A stretch of 64,000 nucleotides of DNA. Origin: Chionis minor (taxonomy: Eukaryota; Chordata; Aves; Charadriiformes; Chionididae). Where the stretch lies: NCBI GenBank assembly GCA_013398295.1, contig VZSF01001145.1, positions 1,764,081-1,828,080 of the forward strand. Direction: 5' to 3'. The translations under genes were made by a program, and so were the position numbers. The notes beneath the pieces were generated by a model, which did not search any database, was not told the DNA's origin, and saw nothing but the letters and a program-made list of their open reading frames with translations. This document shows, piece after piece, positions 48,324 through 61,437 of this stretch (its first letter is position 1; every line of letters begins with the position of its first letter).

Positions 48324-50914
48324 ATTTTAGAAACACAGCATCTCTCAGGTTTAAGTAAGTCTAGGGTTGGCATATCACATGGGAAAAATCACATGTAAAA
48401 CTTGCATGAATGGCTAATGTATGAAAATATACAGAAGAGATGAAAGCTGGATAATTTTCAGTGCACCAGGAAAAGTGTTCATATTTTGTATCAAAAGATA
48501 TAAGTCACTGCTATTGAGTGATAGCTATTCAACATACTGTGTGCTTGTTATGTTTATTTGTTATGTGTCACCCATATGAACATGTTAAATAACAGAACCT
48601 TGTCCCAAAGAACAAGTTAGCTAAAGAGAGGAAACAGTGAAGGGAGAGGGATGTAAGATATCCTACATTAACTATAATATTATCTTGGCATAGGCTTGAG
48701 CACTGGCTTGCAATTTTTCACGGCAGCATCTGAATATTTTATTTTTAATAAAAGACTATTGTAGCTTGAAAAACAGTTCCTATGAAACCCCATTCTTAAA
48801 GCAGAAACAAGTATGTGAAAAATGGTATGGGATTGTGGAGACAAGTAAGGTATTGTGACTTTTAAGGTTATTTATTATTTGTGATAGATCTTATGTAACT
48901 GGCAGTCACAAACATTTTAGGACAGGTTTCTGCTTGAATCACTATTCCCCACAATGCTTTGCTATGCTTTTTCAGACTTGCATTCTGCAAATGGATCCAG
49001 CAAAAGCATATATTGATGAATTCCTGGGTATATCAGGGTTTTTTTCATCCAGTGTGACAAAATCAGTTTTGGAAAAGGGAGATATCATACAGTGACAGCT
49101 GCTAGTCAGCTTGTATTTGCTGACTCCTTCTTTTAGCATCTCCAGAGCAGCATTACAGGGCCTTGAGTGGAAACTGAAAATAGATACTAATGCCCATCCA
49201 ATGCTGGCTATAACTTTATAGACAGCAATAACTTCCCTGAAGCACAAAATTTATTTTATCATCTGTCTTTTATAGAATTTGGCCCAACTGCTTTGTAATT
49301 TAAATGCATAACCTTATGATCAGAACAGCTCCTAAACCAATGGAATGCTGGCAATGACATAAATCCAGTACATATCCATTGGTTCACAGTTTTACAGAGG
49401 TATAAAAAGAGCCTCAGAAAGACCAAGATAACATGAAAAAATGTAGAGTCACTGCTCATATCCAGATATTCCTAGCAGAGTGTCTTTCACAAAGATAAGA
49501 AAAGCAGAATGACTCAGAGAATTTTTTTCTCTGAGCTACAAAACACTTAATTAAGAATAAGAAGGATTGAAAGTTTCCATTTGTATAAAAGAAGAATTTA
49601 AGGTATCCTTTATGGTCCCTTGAAAAGTGGCGGAACAAAAATAACTTTTAATTTCTTTATGGACTGCCCTCTTCGCAGTGTAGGTGGCAGAGCCAGCTAC
49701 TCAGTGTTGTTACTTTTTGTCATAGGCAGGTGAATGAAGTAAACAGGTCCTTGGTTCTTACATTGTTCCATACAAGAGTCAGTATAGCTGAACCATCAAT
49801 GTGGAGTTTGGGGTGAGATTCACCTGATCGAATACAAGTAGGTGTCTGATTGAGGATAAGATGGAGTACTTTCTCAGTTCTTTGGAGTGTGCTAAGAAAA
49901 TCTTCATGGAGTCTAAAGGGCATTTAGGGTGAATTGCTCAGGCATTAATTTAAGTAGCCATTTGGATTCTCTCTGTAGTCTTAGACACGTGTTAAGATGA
50001 GATGTATCTTGCTTTGTAGGGGCTGAATGTCAAGCTATTGGGTGGCTAAATTTAGGCGTAATTTATTCTGCCAAACTGCAGCTGATGAGATGTTTAAAAA
50101 AAATCTCAGATTTAGATCTATTTTCAGTAGTTCATACTTCAGTTCTGGCAGCTTGAGGTTTTTCTTTGATGACAATGAAGTTACTGTTTCTTATAATGTA
50201 CTCATGCTTGGCCTTGATTTTACATACCAATGAAGGACTATGAGTGTCAAAAGTACTAGGATCTGGCTTCCAGAAAAGTATAAATATATCCAGTCCATCC
50301 ATCAAGCGGGGCATAGCAAAACTCAGTTTGTCATGACAACAAAGTAATCTGAGAGCTCTCTTATAATGATGCTAATAAATGCCTTGGTGCATGAGAGGCA
50401 TATCAGCAAAATGACAAATTGATAAAAGACAAGGTTACACAGGAATGCAAATAAAAAGCTTTCAGTCTGTGTCAAGTATTTCTTCTTGCCTAGTAATAGC
50501 TGAATAGAAAGGAAATGAAAGAAATTCTCTTGACTGCAGGATCAAAAACACGCACACAGAAAGAAAAACCTTACATTGTGCAAAAAGAGCTTGACATGAG
50601 TACCTTTATGGCGCTTTGAGGAACAAAAGAGGGGTTCACATTGACTAACTTGAGGTACCTAACATTGGTTGCAGAGTTAGGAGTCATATATGCAGTCAGT
50701 AAAGCTTTCAGAAACTTATTGAGCCATGAAGGTTAGATTCTTGAAGGAAGAGAGCATGACTACCCCTCACCATGTTCAACTGTCATTGAAAGTACTGCAG
50801 CAACTTAAGGATATGAATAAGGTTAAACTGAACCAAATGAGGTATTTAAACTAGGCTGAAGAACCCTGAAAGAACTATTTCAATATTTTCATATATCTCT
50901 CTCCATCATCTTCG
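48324..50914. other. Unique AT-rich sequence between two CR1 copies
   Basis: No gene or repeat is recognised. Open frames are under 95 codons. Confidence 0.5.
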
Positions 50915-52350
50915 AAAGGTCCTGGAGAATTTGAGGTGCCTGGGGACTGGAGGAAAACCAATGTCACTCTAGTCTTCAAAAAGGGCAAGAAGGAAGACCC
51001 ATGAAACTACAGGCCAGTCAGCCTCACCTCCATCCCTGGAAAGGTGATAGAACAGTTCATTCTGGGTGTCATCTCCAAGCATCTGGAGGAAAAGAAGGTT
51101 GTCAGAAGTAGTCAACATGGATTGATCTCAACTAGTCTGAGTAATCTGATAGCCTTCTACGATGGCATGACTGGATGGATAGATGAGGGGAGGGCAGTGG
51201 ATGTTGTCTACCTTGACTTCAGCAAGGCTTTCCACACCGTCTCCCACAACATCCTCACAGGTAGGCTTAGGAAGTGTGAGTGAGATGCATGGACAGTGGG
51301 ATGGATTGAAAACTGTCTGGCAGGTAGAGGTCAGATGGTTATGAAGAGTGGGGCAGAGTCTAGTTGGAGGCTTGTAATGAGTGGTGTTCCCCAGGGGTCA
51401 GTACTGGGTCCAGTCCTGTTCAATGTGTTCATCAAGGGCCTGGATGAAGGGATGGAGCGTACCATCAGCAAGTTTGCTGATGACAAAAAACTGGGAGGGG
51501 TGGCTGACCCACCAGAAGGCTGTGCTGCCATTCAGCAGGGCCTGGACAGGCTGGAGAGTTGGGCAGAGAGAAAACGTATGAAGTTCAACAAAGATGAGTG
51601 TAGAGTGCTGCACCTGGGGAGGAATAACCCCGTGTACCAGTACAGGTTGGGGGCTGACCTGCTGGAAAGCAGGTGTGCAGAGAGGGACCTGGGAGTCCTG
51701 GTGGGCAGCAGGATGACCATGAGCCAGCAATGTGCCCTTGTGGCCAAGAAGGCCAATGGCATCCTGGGGTGCATCAAGAGGAGTGTAGCAAGCAGGTTGA
51801 GGGAGGTCATCCTCCCCCTTTACTCTGCCCTGGTGAGGCCGCATCTGCAGTACTGTGTCCAGTTCTGGGCTCCCCAGTTTAAGAAGGACAGAGATGTGTT
51901 GGAGAGGGTACAGCAAAGGGCTACAAAGATGCTTAGGGGACTGGAACATCTTTCTTATGAGAAAAGGCTAAGGGAGTTGGGTCTTCTTAGTCTGGAGAAG
52001 ACTGAGGGTGGATCTCATCAATGCTTATAAATACTTAAAGGGAGGGTGCCAGGAGAAGGGAGCCAGTCTTTTTTCAGTGGTGCCTAGTGATAGGACAAGA
52101 GGTAAGGGGCACAAACTTGAACACAGGAAGTTCCATCTGAACATGAGGTGGAACTTCTTTACTTTGGGCATGGCAGAGCACTGGAAGAGGCTGCTTAGAG
52201 AGGTGGTGGAGTCTCTGACTCTGGAGACATTCAAAACCCTCCTGGATGCTATCCTATACAACCTGATGTAGGTGAACCTGCTTTTGCAAGGGGGTTGGAT
52301 CAGATGATCCCCAGAGGTCCCTTCCAGCTCCTAAGATTTTATGATTCTAT
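50915..52350 (+). mobile_element. CR1 LINE, longest and best preserved copy, about 1.44 kb
   Basis: This copy starts at the N-terminal part of the reverse-transcriptase domain (Gly-Asp-Trp-Arg-Lys-Thr-Asn-Val-Thr-Leu-Val-Phe-Lys-Lys-Gly-Lys) and runs to a complete 3' end (CCCTTCCAGCTCCTAAGATT, then a TTATGATTCTAT tail). It is 5'-truncated, lacking ORF1 and the endonuclease part of ORF2. It belongs to a different subfamily from the 47499 copy 2.6 kb upstream in the same orientation. It is the youngest-looking CR1 in the window judging by the intactness of its frame. Confidence 0.96.
50917..52271 (+). pseudogene. CR1 ORF2 reverse-transcriptase domain and C-terminus, inactivated
   Basis: This is the catalytic half of the CR1 reverse transcriptase, which in active elements primes cDNA synthesis at the integration site. 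Recognisable in order: Asn-Tyr-Arg-Pro-Val-Ser-Leu-Thr (51005 onward); motif A Tyr-Leu-Asp-Phe-Ser-Lys-Ala-Phe with the catalytic Asp at 51215-51217; [12 protein letters not shown] (about 51384-51420); and the catalytic Phe-Ala-Asp-Asp box at 51473-51484, intact. Lesions are TGA stops at 51002-51004 and 51281-51283, an apparent loss of a few codons near 51125, and a one-base frameshift near 52000. After the shift the reading continues in another frame to a stop at 52269-52271. With both stops and the shift, no functional product is expected. The longest uninterrupted piece is 51296-52030 (244 codons). Confidence 0.93.
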
Positions 52351-54874
52351 ATTTTTCTGCTGCTTCAGAGTTAAAAAAAAAATGTTACTAAACCCCCTTC
52401 TTCCCTAACTGCTTTATTCATACAAAGCTTTGGTGGCACTTGAGGCATTAGGAGAGAGTAAGGTGTACTGTTTATAAGGTTATCAGAAGGTTGATCTCAT
52501 CGATATACTATGTTATGAGGAAAGAAAATGTTTTAGCATCCAAAATATAGATGCCAAGATGGTCTTGAGCAATGAAGAATAAATACAATGTCAGTGTTTT
52601 AGGAGAATTGAAGTTTGAATATTGAGTGAACGTTCTCTTGTACTCTTTGAATTTCTTTCCTTCATGGAAGAGAAAAGTGGTTTTAACAACCAAGGACATT
52701 GATTTTGTCTTTTTTTTTTCACCCTTCTCTGTTGAGTAGACCTATAATATTCCTGTAAAATTTCGGAGTGACACAGGTGTTTAATCTGGTTTACTTACAG
52801 TTAAACTACTCTCTGAAATGGCACTTTTGTTCCCCAAAATTTCTAAGATTATATATACTACTTCTTTATGGGCCTTTCTTAATCTTCCCTTTAGCTTCTA
52901 AGTCTCCTGCAGACAAGGGCAAACTGCTATCCACCTCTATTGCACTTTAATCATTCTTCCCTAAGCAAATGAGCCTCTTGAGAAGTTGTCCTAACTATGA
53001 ACAATACTATGTGGAATCTATGAACCTGTCCTTAACATGCACTTATCCTCAGAGGAACTGAGATTTCACTGTCTCCAAAGACCCTGCAATTTTTTGTTAA
53101 AAGTTTTGTTGCCTCCCTGCCCTGCATTTTTCTTCCATGTTTTGTTGTGCAAAGTTAATAATTCATTTCAAATTGCTGAAATGTTATCTCTGATATTGTA
53201 GGAAAGTGCTGTATGGGGACAACTTCTTGGCTTTAATACATATTGCATTGATTTACTGAAATGCGCCAGAGCACCAGTAAAAACTATTTGAAACTTTTAA
53301 AGCCTCACTGCATTTTTCTTATTCTAGATTTCATATGGGCTCAGTTTTATTAGCAGAAACATGACTTGCATTGTCCCATCTTTCTGCCATGATAAAGAAA
53401 GAAAAGAATCCTCTAACGACTATTATGAGCACTATTCAGCCTCTGTATGAATTACTCAATTTTCAAATACAATTACTAACGATTGGATATTTGGTTACTT
53501 CTAATGAACATCTGGGATGGTTCTTCCTTCTGAGATTCCACAAACTGACTTGCTGTCACCTAATATCTGGGAGACAAAGCATGAGGTGGTAATTACGTGG
53601 GTGGGATGGATCAACGCATGGTACTCCAGGAGTATGAATGATCCTGTAGCATACTCATACATAGCTTTGTTCAATTTCCTGCACCTTTTTGCAGCTCTTC
53701 CTGCTCTGTCAGCATCCAGATGTCATACCTGCACCCCACCCAGCTGAGCTGTGTCCACACTAGGATTTTCCTATACATATATAATCCTCTATGCAGGAAG
53801 TGTGGGATGGACAAATGAGATAAATAGTTACAATAAGCTGGGGAGAACGCATCCTTCATCTTAGTGTTGCTGTACTTACCAGAGTTTTCTTTCCTGTTTT
53901 TCTCACTTACCTCCATCAGGCAAGAAGGAGAGTAAGGACATGTGCAGTCCTCTGTGTTTAGCCTTAGTTATCACCTCTCGTTCCCTCTCTGCAGATTGGC
54001 AAAAAAACCCAATGAGTGAGACTATGAGATCTTGTGGACCCAAAGATATTAGTAGAGGTAATAATTTTTGCCAGCTCTGGAGTCCTGTGAGCTGCACCAC
54101 AGTTAATTCTTATCCCAAGTTGGGGCAGTGATGTACTCCCAGCCAGAAACACAAGTTAACCAAGAGAGGACCATTACTCTTCATTGACAGGGTAACGGAA
54201 CTATGATAGAGTCAGACCAGAAACCCATCTTAAAGTGTAAAATAAGATACTGGCTTGTGGCCTTTTCTCTCTTTTTCTTTTTGGTATTTTGGGGTTCTCG
54301 GTTCTTTTGAATGTTTGGTGTTCTTTCGAATGGTTAGATTGTCTCAGTTTTTGGTCAGCCATTCATTTAGCAGATACTACTAATAGTATGTTATTGCTGA
54401 GCAAGGAAGTGGAACATTACTGGGAATGAATTTCCAGATGGATGTTTAACTAACAGTTAATGTTTATACCAGCATTAAAGTCCATAAATAAAGAAGCTTT
54501 ACATTTCCTAAAGTCCTGGAGCCCAAAGAGAGACCAGCTCTTTGTCTGAGGAGACTTTCAATCAAGTAGGATAATCCTTCAGACAACTGTGATTGATTTT
54601 TGTTGCCCAGAGCCTATGCTTGCTGTGTTAAATGATGTATCTGCCCTGAGAGACAGGGTGTAATTCTTTCTCCGCTGGAGCTAAAAGTATTGTATCTACC
54701 TCCCAACTGGGAGTAATACCCTTTCTATAACAGGGAGAAACACAGAAGTCTGGGACAGATTATAAGAAAAAAGTGAGCACACCATTTCCTTTTGTGCATC
54801 CTCCCAGCTTTCAGCAGACTGCAGCTTGGTCTCTAATGATTTTTTTTTCCTTGCATAAATATATATATATTTTT
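52351..54874. other. Unique AT-rich sequence, no gene seen
   Basis: No mobile element or coding exon is recognised. Short (under 85 codons) overlapping frames on both strands near 53.5-54.15 kb lack motifs. Confidence 0.5.
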
Positions 54875-54955
54875 TAACTTTCTTAAGCTCTCGATAGCCT
54901 CCTGAAGCAATGAGTTGCACAGTTTAACTGAACGACACAGAAATAAGCTGAAAAA
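54875..54955 (-). mobile_element. Small ancient CR1 remnant
   Basis: 'AGCCTCCTGAAGCAATGAG' followed by 'TTGCACAGTTTAACTGAACG' corresponds to the antisense of the old amniote CR1 3' region (GGCCTCCACAACATCCT...GCAAYGAGTTCCACAGTTTAACT). The match is short but specific. An (AT)n run precedes it at 54859-54870. Confidence 0.5.
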
Positions 54956-55863
54956 ACAGAGCATATTTTGTGCCGATGCCCTCAGCAAAGAATCCCACCG
55001 GCAAACCATTTTGGTGCCCTTGCCGAAAGGCACTTTATTCAGTAGTGCTAAATGGAGCTATGTATGGAAAAGGATGGAATTTAACACTGTTAGGACATCT
55101 TGTTCTGTTTCACTTTGGATATTAGCTCAAAATTTACGGAGAAAATGTATTGGCCAGGTATGGTAAAAAATCTCAACTCTTCTGCATGTTCCACTGCTGT
55201 AAAATACAACAATGTAAAACTTATGCTTTAGTGTCTATAGTTTTTATTTTTCTTTTCTTTAAAGTGGAAGCTAAAACAGGGAAGTACCTCAGAGATAATT
55301 TAATGATCCAAATTACTTTCTGTGCACAAATAGCAAAGTACACTAATATCAATTCTAAGCTTAGACTGAATGGTTCACTGAGAAACAGTTTAATTTATCA
55401 CATTAATTATGTAATTAAGACATGAAGGAAGCAATGGTTTAATTGAATATAGGCAATGTTTATTTGTTCACACAAGTATTTTGTATCCTTGTAAATTCAT
55501 CAAATGAAGAAAATGTTTGTAACACTATAATTGGAGGGCTTAATTTATCCTTTTTTTACCTGCCTCCAAATATATAAAAGTTGTTTGTTTATTCATGCCT
55601 GAAAATTGAGTAATTTCCTTTTTAGAAAAAGGTAGACTTCAGCAAAGTTAATTCTTGTTGTTTAAATTTGTACAGAAATGCAAAACATACATTCATTCAT
55701 AACCCTCTATAACTGTACCATAAAGTAACACATGCTTTATTGTAATTCTAAAGGCAAATTTTATCTGCAAACCATATGCTCTATGATCCCCTTATGCAAA
55801 TCGTTATTTTTGTCTGACAATATTCAAGACAACTATTTTTTCTAAAAAAAGACAAAATAGCAT

Positions 55864-55891
55864 AGCAAAATGTTATGCTTAACATTTTGCT
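55864..55891. repeat. Perfect inverted repeat, 12-bp arms, 4-nt loop
   Basis: AGCAAAATGTTA (55864-55875), loop TGCT, then TAACATTTTGCT (55880-55891), the exact reverse complement of the first arm. No T-run follows, and nothing beside it identifies a transposon end or RNA gene. Confidence 0.95.
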
Positions 55892-58800
55892 TGTTGCTTT
55901 CGTCTCTCATACATCCATATCGAGATATTTAGCATTGCTGGCTGATAGGGGGATGCATGAACCTTTGTGAGGTATGGAAAATGGATGCTTCATTATCCTA
56001 CAGTTTATCTTACTTCATTATACTCCTATTATTTTCAGTCATACTAATCAGGCTGACATTACCTTGCAGTTGGGTTCTTTTATTCTTTCTAGAGATATAT
56101 TTCTGAGGAATATTAATTGTTTAGCGTAAATAAGTAAGTTTGGATGTTTTGGTAGTGTTTCTTGCAAGTCCAGGACTTCTCCGCTCCCTGTGTTCTGCCA
56201 ACAAGGGCAGGTGCACAAGGAATGTAAACCAGAAGATACAGAAGGTCTAACCCTCAGCTGAAACTGCAAATCAACAAGACAGGAGCCTACCTGCCTGGAC
56301 ACAGAAAAAGGATGCCATTAGATGTTAGAAGACCCCAGACCAAGAATTACCGTTGGACTAAAAAATATATGGACAGCGTATGAAGGGCATGTGAGAGGCA
56401 GGTGTATAGACCACAAGGGTACAATTGCCCAGGGATTTCTTTGTTTAGGGTCCCTCTCCTTGGAGGCACCCAGCCCAGGATGTTCTTGCTTCTAATTAAA
56501 TTATTCATGTTATGAAATCTGAAGCCTGAGACTCTGCTGTGGGAAATGTGGGGTTGAGCCTGAAGAAGGAGGAAGCATGCCCAGGAGTAAGTGTGTGTGC
56601 ACGTGTGCTACACCATGAATGGTGTGTGAATGCATGGGCAGCTGCTTCTCCTTTAACATAGGCAACACACATAAAATTAAATCACTTTGCATCAGGAAAG
56701 GTTTGGTTGATTCTGGTTTTTCTTGTTTTGCATTTTTGTGCTCATTATTGTTTTGATTTAACTTCTCCTGTGGAGGTAGTGCAATATTTTAAGGGGCTTG
56801 TTATGAAATGGACAGGGAATCTATTCATCAGTCTCTTTTGTCCTTCCTCCACTCCAGAGCCCAACCTGCAAAATATGGTGTGAACAATTAACATTATGCT
56901 TATGATTTGCCTCACGTATTCCTGCTTTCACTGGAGCTAACAGTCTAAGTCAAGCGACTTACATAAATCAATGTTGTCACGATGCAAGCCATAACATGTA
57001 GGCAGGTGAGAAGGCCACCCTCAGTTGCAGGGGGATAGCAGAGATAAATGGATTCCTGAACTGTTATCTGATTATCCTGACATTCTTGAGCAAGCTTTTC
57101 CTTGACAGCAATGGGATGGGAGAAACTCAGTGCAAGACGAGGAACAAGATCAGCCTCAAGAAAGACTACCATGCATGACGTCAGGTCTAGTAACGACAAA
57201 TTACATTTTGCTTTTTCAGTTCCTGCTTTTTCTTTCCCTGGCTCTGCCTTCCTCATATCATATTCTACTCTTCTTTCCTTTTTCTGACCCATTTCCTTCA
57301 TATTCTCTGCTAGTCACATCTATGTTACCTGTGGAGTTGTTAGCACTTCAGGTTAGGTGGTAGCAGTTTTCCAGCTTCAAGCCTTACAAAACTCTCTAAA
57401 TTGATATTGAGGAAGGATGAAACAAAGCAATTATTAGAGGATCTGAAACGCCATGGAGTATCAAGAAATCAGGACAGGTATTTGAGAAAATGATTATTAG
57501 GTACTATTGCCCCTGTTCAGATAATAGTACCTACCTTTCATGTTAGTCACTTTGTAGCCTTTGGGATGGAATAAGTTTGCCAGAGAGAGATTGCACAGAT
57601 AGACCAAGCTTCTGCTGGTCTTCATACTCAGTGCTCCATGTTCTCCTCAGCATTTAAAAATCTTGATAGAGCTCATGTTTGCCAACTGATTAATTAATAG
57701 CTAAATAAGAAGTGGCATTTTTATTGTTGGAGTGCTTGTCTGGGATTTCTATGAAGAGTAGTTATCATCTTGACAGAATTAAAGTTTTTTCATCAGTGAT
57801 TTGATAATAAATATGAATTCTGTAGGTGACAAAGTCACATAGCCTGCAGTCACCTCGTAAGAGGTACCTGCTCAAAGAAAATGAGCTTTAATACCAATGC
57901 AAAGCCATGTCTTTCAGAATAACAGATGAAAAGCATACTGCCTTAGTGGGGGACCATTTTCAGGAAATCAAGCAGACTGAAAAGTGAGTTAGGAGATGAT
58001 GTGGTCAAGTAGCTCTGCCCCAGCTGTCCGCAAAATGATGTGGCAAAAAAGGAAAATGAGAAATCCTTGGCTCTGTAAAGAGAGAAGGATACAAGAAATA
58101 AGTTTACCTTATAGCACTGCTGAGAATGACAATAAAATGTTACATCCAGTTCTAATATCCTTGTATTTTGTGTGTGTGTGGTCTTATCTCATCTCCTGTT
58201 CCCGTCCTAGTTATGAAATGAGATCTTAATATTGCCTATCTTCCCAGAATGCACAATTTTATTTTAATGAGAGTGCATTTTAACCCAGACCTAAAATCAG
58301 GGGCAGATTCAGAGACGTTCTTACTTTTTCTGAACTGTTTCACTAATCACTCCCAGATGGCAATAAAACAATTGCCAGGGAAAACAGAAAAGTAATAATA
58401 TTGTCACATAAATGAAAAGATGCCACAAATGAATGCATTTACAGATTATTTGCATGCCGAAAATACTTGGGAACAGACAAGTGGCAATTGGTTTGCAATG
58501 CCTCTGCTGGGAAACTACATGCAATTATAATTAGTGCTCTGCCTCTTATTATTCTAACTTTGGTTGCAAGATAGACTGCAAATGATTTTTTAATGGCTTT
58601 GGATGTGTATTTTTCCTTTGTTATCAGACCATAACAGCAACAAGAAAAGTATTCTCACTCTACTCAATCTGCCAAAGAGTCCTTTGTACCAGATGGTTTT
58701 GGCTTCACTAAACTAAATCTAAATCATTAAATGATTGTGCTGTATCCCATGTTATCATCTTGACAGACCTGGCAGCTAGAAGGTGGTTACCATTGCTAGG

Positions 58801-61346
58801 TTTTGGTATAAGATAAAAACTTAGTCAATAGGGAACGATTTAAGTTTACCCAGTTGTTTACTTTATTGGCACTTCCCCTCACCACTCACTCATATTCCTA
58901 ACTTCATCCAGGCCTCCTACAATGCAAGATTGATTATTACTGTTTTTATTGGGTAGAGAAGGTTGGTGGTGTCAAAGCATAGGATCAATAAAAAATTGTA
59001 GGTGATAATTTCTGTATTGTTCTCATGTTCCTTAATATTTGGTGGAGTGCAGGCACCAGGGGAAATAGTGGAGCTAAACAAAAGATTAAGGTAGTTAGGA
59101 AAAATGAGGAGAGTAATGAAATTCTAGTCATTTGACAGATACAAGCGGAACATCAATAATGAGTAAATGCATTTGCAGTGTACTCTGTAATAATCTAAAT
59201 AACATAATGAGGTCTCCTGTTAATAGAAACTATTGGAAAATATTGAAGACACCTTATTGTCATAAAAATGAGTGATTTCAATTCGTTTTCATGTACTTGT
59301 AGTACTGTGTTAGTCACTGCAAAAAAAGCAGAATGGTTTTTAAAAATGGATTTTGCTGGGGTTTTTTTCCTTTTTTACTTGGTAAGGAAACCATTGTAAA
59401 TATTTGCTAATTGTAAGGGTTTTTTTAAGAAAATAGAGGAAGACAAAGAATGAAAAATCCTACATCCATTTAACATAGAGTTAAGTTAAATTAAATATTT
59501 GCCAAGCATAAGAATAGAGTAATGTTTCAACAGTAATGCAATGTCATTTGTTAATTGGCTTTATTGGATCCGACTTAAAAATTGGATGACATTTCAGTGA
59601 AGAGAATTTTAAATATCCTTTTATACACAAAATGGAGAAAAACAATTATTGATGCAGGCTCTGAAATCAGATATTAAAGGGACAAAATAAAGGGACAGAG
59701 ATAAGCAGTTGTGAGGGGAATTAAAATACTGGTATGTGGATCAGTGCAGTAAATGAGTGAGATTATTGATTAATGATGTGACAGACTAAAGAAACTAAGG
59801 GGTAGAATGGAGAAGACAGTCTGAGAAAAACTAATTTTGTGAAGAATGATGAAAAGATTCTAATAGAGTGACCTATAGCTCAGATATTGACTGAGGGAGA
59901 CTGGAGCATATTGATCACCAATATGCTTTGTCTCTGACTAAGTACTAAAATCAGAAAGTGGTGCTCTTTTAGATTTGGTTGGACAAGGCCTGAGAACATT
60001 CTGGAGAATGTAATAGTAAAAAATAAACTCCACTGACTGGTTGTGAGTTTGATCTATGCTATATTGTACTAGGGAAAATTTTGGTGTGCATGTAAGATCT
60101 TTGATTGCAAAGGAATAAATTAGTAGACATTAAGAAAGCCATCCAGTAATCTCTTTGAATTCAGCGTCCTTATTTTTGTTGGTGTGTCATGATATTCCAG
60201 ACTCCGAAAGGTTACACTTCTAACTCCCTTCACCTTAATTTACTCTGTCTTCAAGTCAGCAGTTCAGTGGCCTGCTGTTGGCTAGTGTGAATGCTGAACA
60301 TGTCTAACATGGAAAAAGAAAAAAAGATTGTGTGGGAAAATAAGTCGAGAAGAAATGAATGAAAATGCAAGTAGTAGCAGTAATGAAAGGCTCTGTCTTT
60401 ATAAAGATACTCAATGTCCCTGTTCACTTCTTGGTTCTTATTGCCTGCCCCCTTCCATGGCATGTGACCATATGTTTAACAATTAACTCAGTACAGATTT
60501 TTCTGTGCAATTTTTATTGCCCTTATGTCAATACTAGGCTACGTTTTGCATAAAATTAGTCTAAAAATCAGTGTAAAAAGAAATTATAATTTTAATTGCA
60601 AATTTTAGTGCTGTGATCCACATTCCAAACATGCTGTGCTATAATATCAGAAACCTTTCTAAGAATAACATTTGTATGCAGCCATTCCTTTCTGACAGAT
60701 TTTCTGCCTAAGTGCTGTGCCTGATAAGAAAAAGAAGACAGTGAAAAATCTCATTCTAGCAACACACTTTGTGATCAGCAGAACAATGTGGAAATTGAAA
60801 ATGTCCCAGAGGGGTACGTTTGCTTGAGTCAGTTCAAAACCCTTTAAACTGGTCTTTCAAAAGAACATGATGCTCTTATTTGTTCTGTTTTTTGCAGCAA
60901 TGTGCTGATTGATGCTTGTGCAAATTTTAAGAAGACTCATCTGGCATAGGGATTTGCTTTCTTTCACCCCTTCTGCTCCCTCTTTTTTTGTGCATCCACA
61001 AGCTGACTAAGCCAAGATCAAACTTAAAGATGACACAGAAACTTTGGTGCAAAGGGAGACAGCAAGTACTGAAGCCTCTGTTGCTGTTGCTTGTTGGGGG
61101 AAGGCAGAAGTGTACAGCTGTATCATAGCCCATGTTTACAAAAAATACGTTGTAACCCATCTTTCACTGACACAAGAGATTTACAGACCTGGAAGGGAAT
61201 CCTGGAGACATCAAACCTTCCCTAACAATGTAGGCAACCGTGCCATAGAATCCCATCCCTTAATTTTTTTGAGGAACACCTTAAAACATTTGCACAGTAG
61301 ATGTTACAGAAAAAGAACGTGCTCTTTTTGAGTATTAACCTCACAG

Positions 61347-61437
61347 TCTCTGCTGACCAAGGTGTTTATTATAAGTACTGTAGGGATGATCTCATATAAA
61401 AAAATCTCTACTGAGCGGCGAACACCTAACAGAAGAG
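61347..61437 (+). CDS. Candidate internal coding exon, unidentified protein
   Basis: A 91-nt segment is open in one frame between a plausible acceptor (a TATTAAC branch-site-like motif and CCTCACAG ending at 61346) and a good donor (GAAGAG|GTGAGA at 61438). The peptide begins Ser-Leu-Leu-Thr-Lys-Val-Phe-Ile-Ile and ends Glu-Arg-Arg-Thr-Pro-Asn-Arg-Arg, entering at phase 0 and leaving at phase 1. Two CpGs (GAGCGGCGAAC) lie inside it. The pyrimidine tract is short, and I do not recognise the peptide. Chance pseudo-exons of this length are common, so the call rests only on splice-site appearance. Confidence 0.15.

Noticed and set aside
55150..55425. Open frame with a long pyrimidine-tract acceptor (TTTTATTTTTCTTTTCTTTAAAG near 55235-55264, trimmed)
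   Set aside because: The downstream frame ends in low-complexity AT-rich codons, there is no donor or recognisable peptide, and the tract is likely simple sequence.
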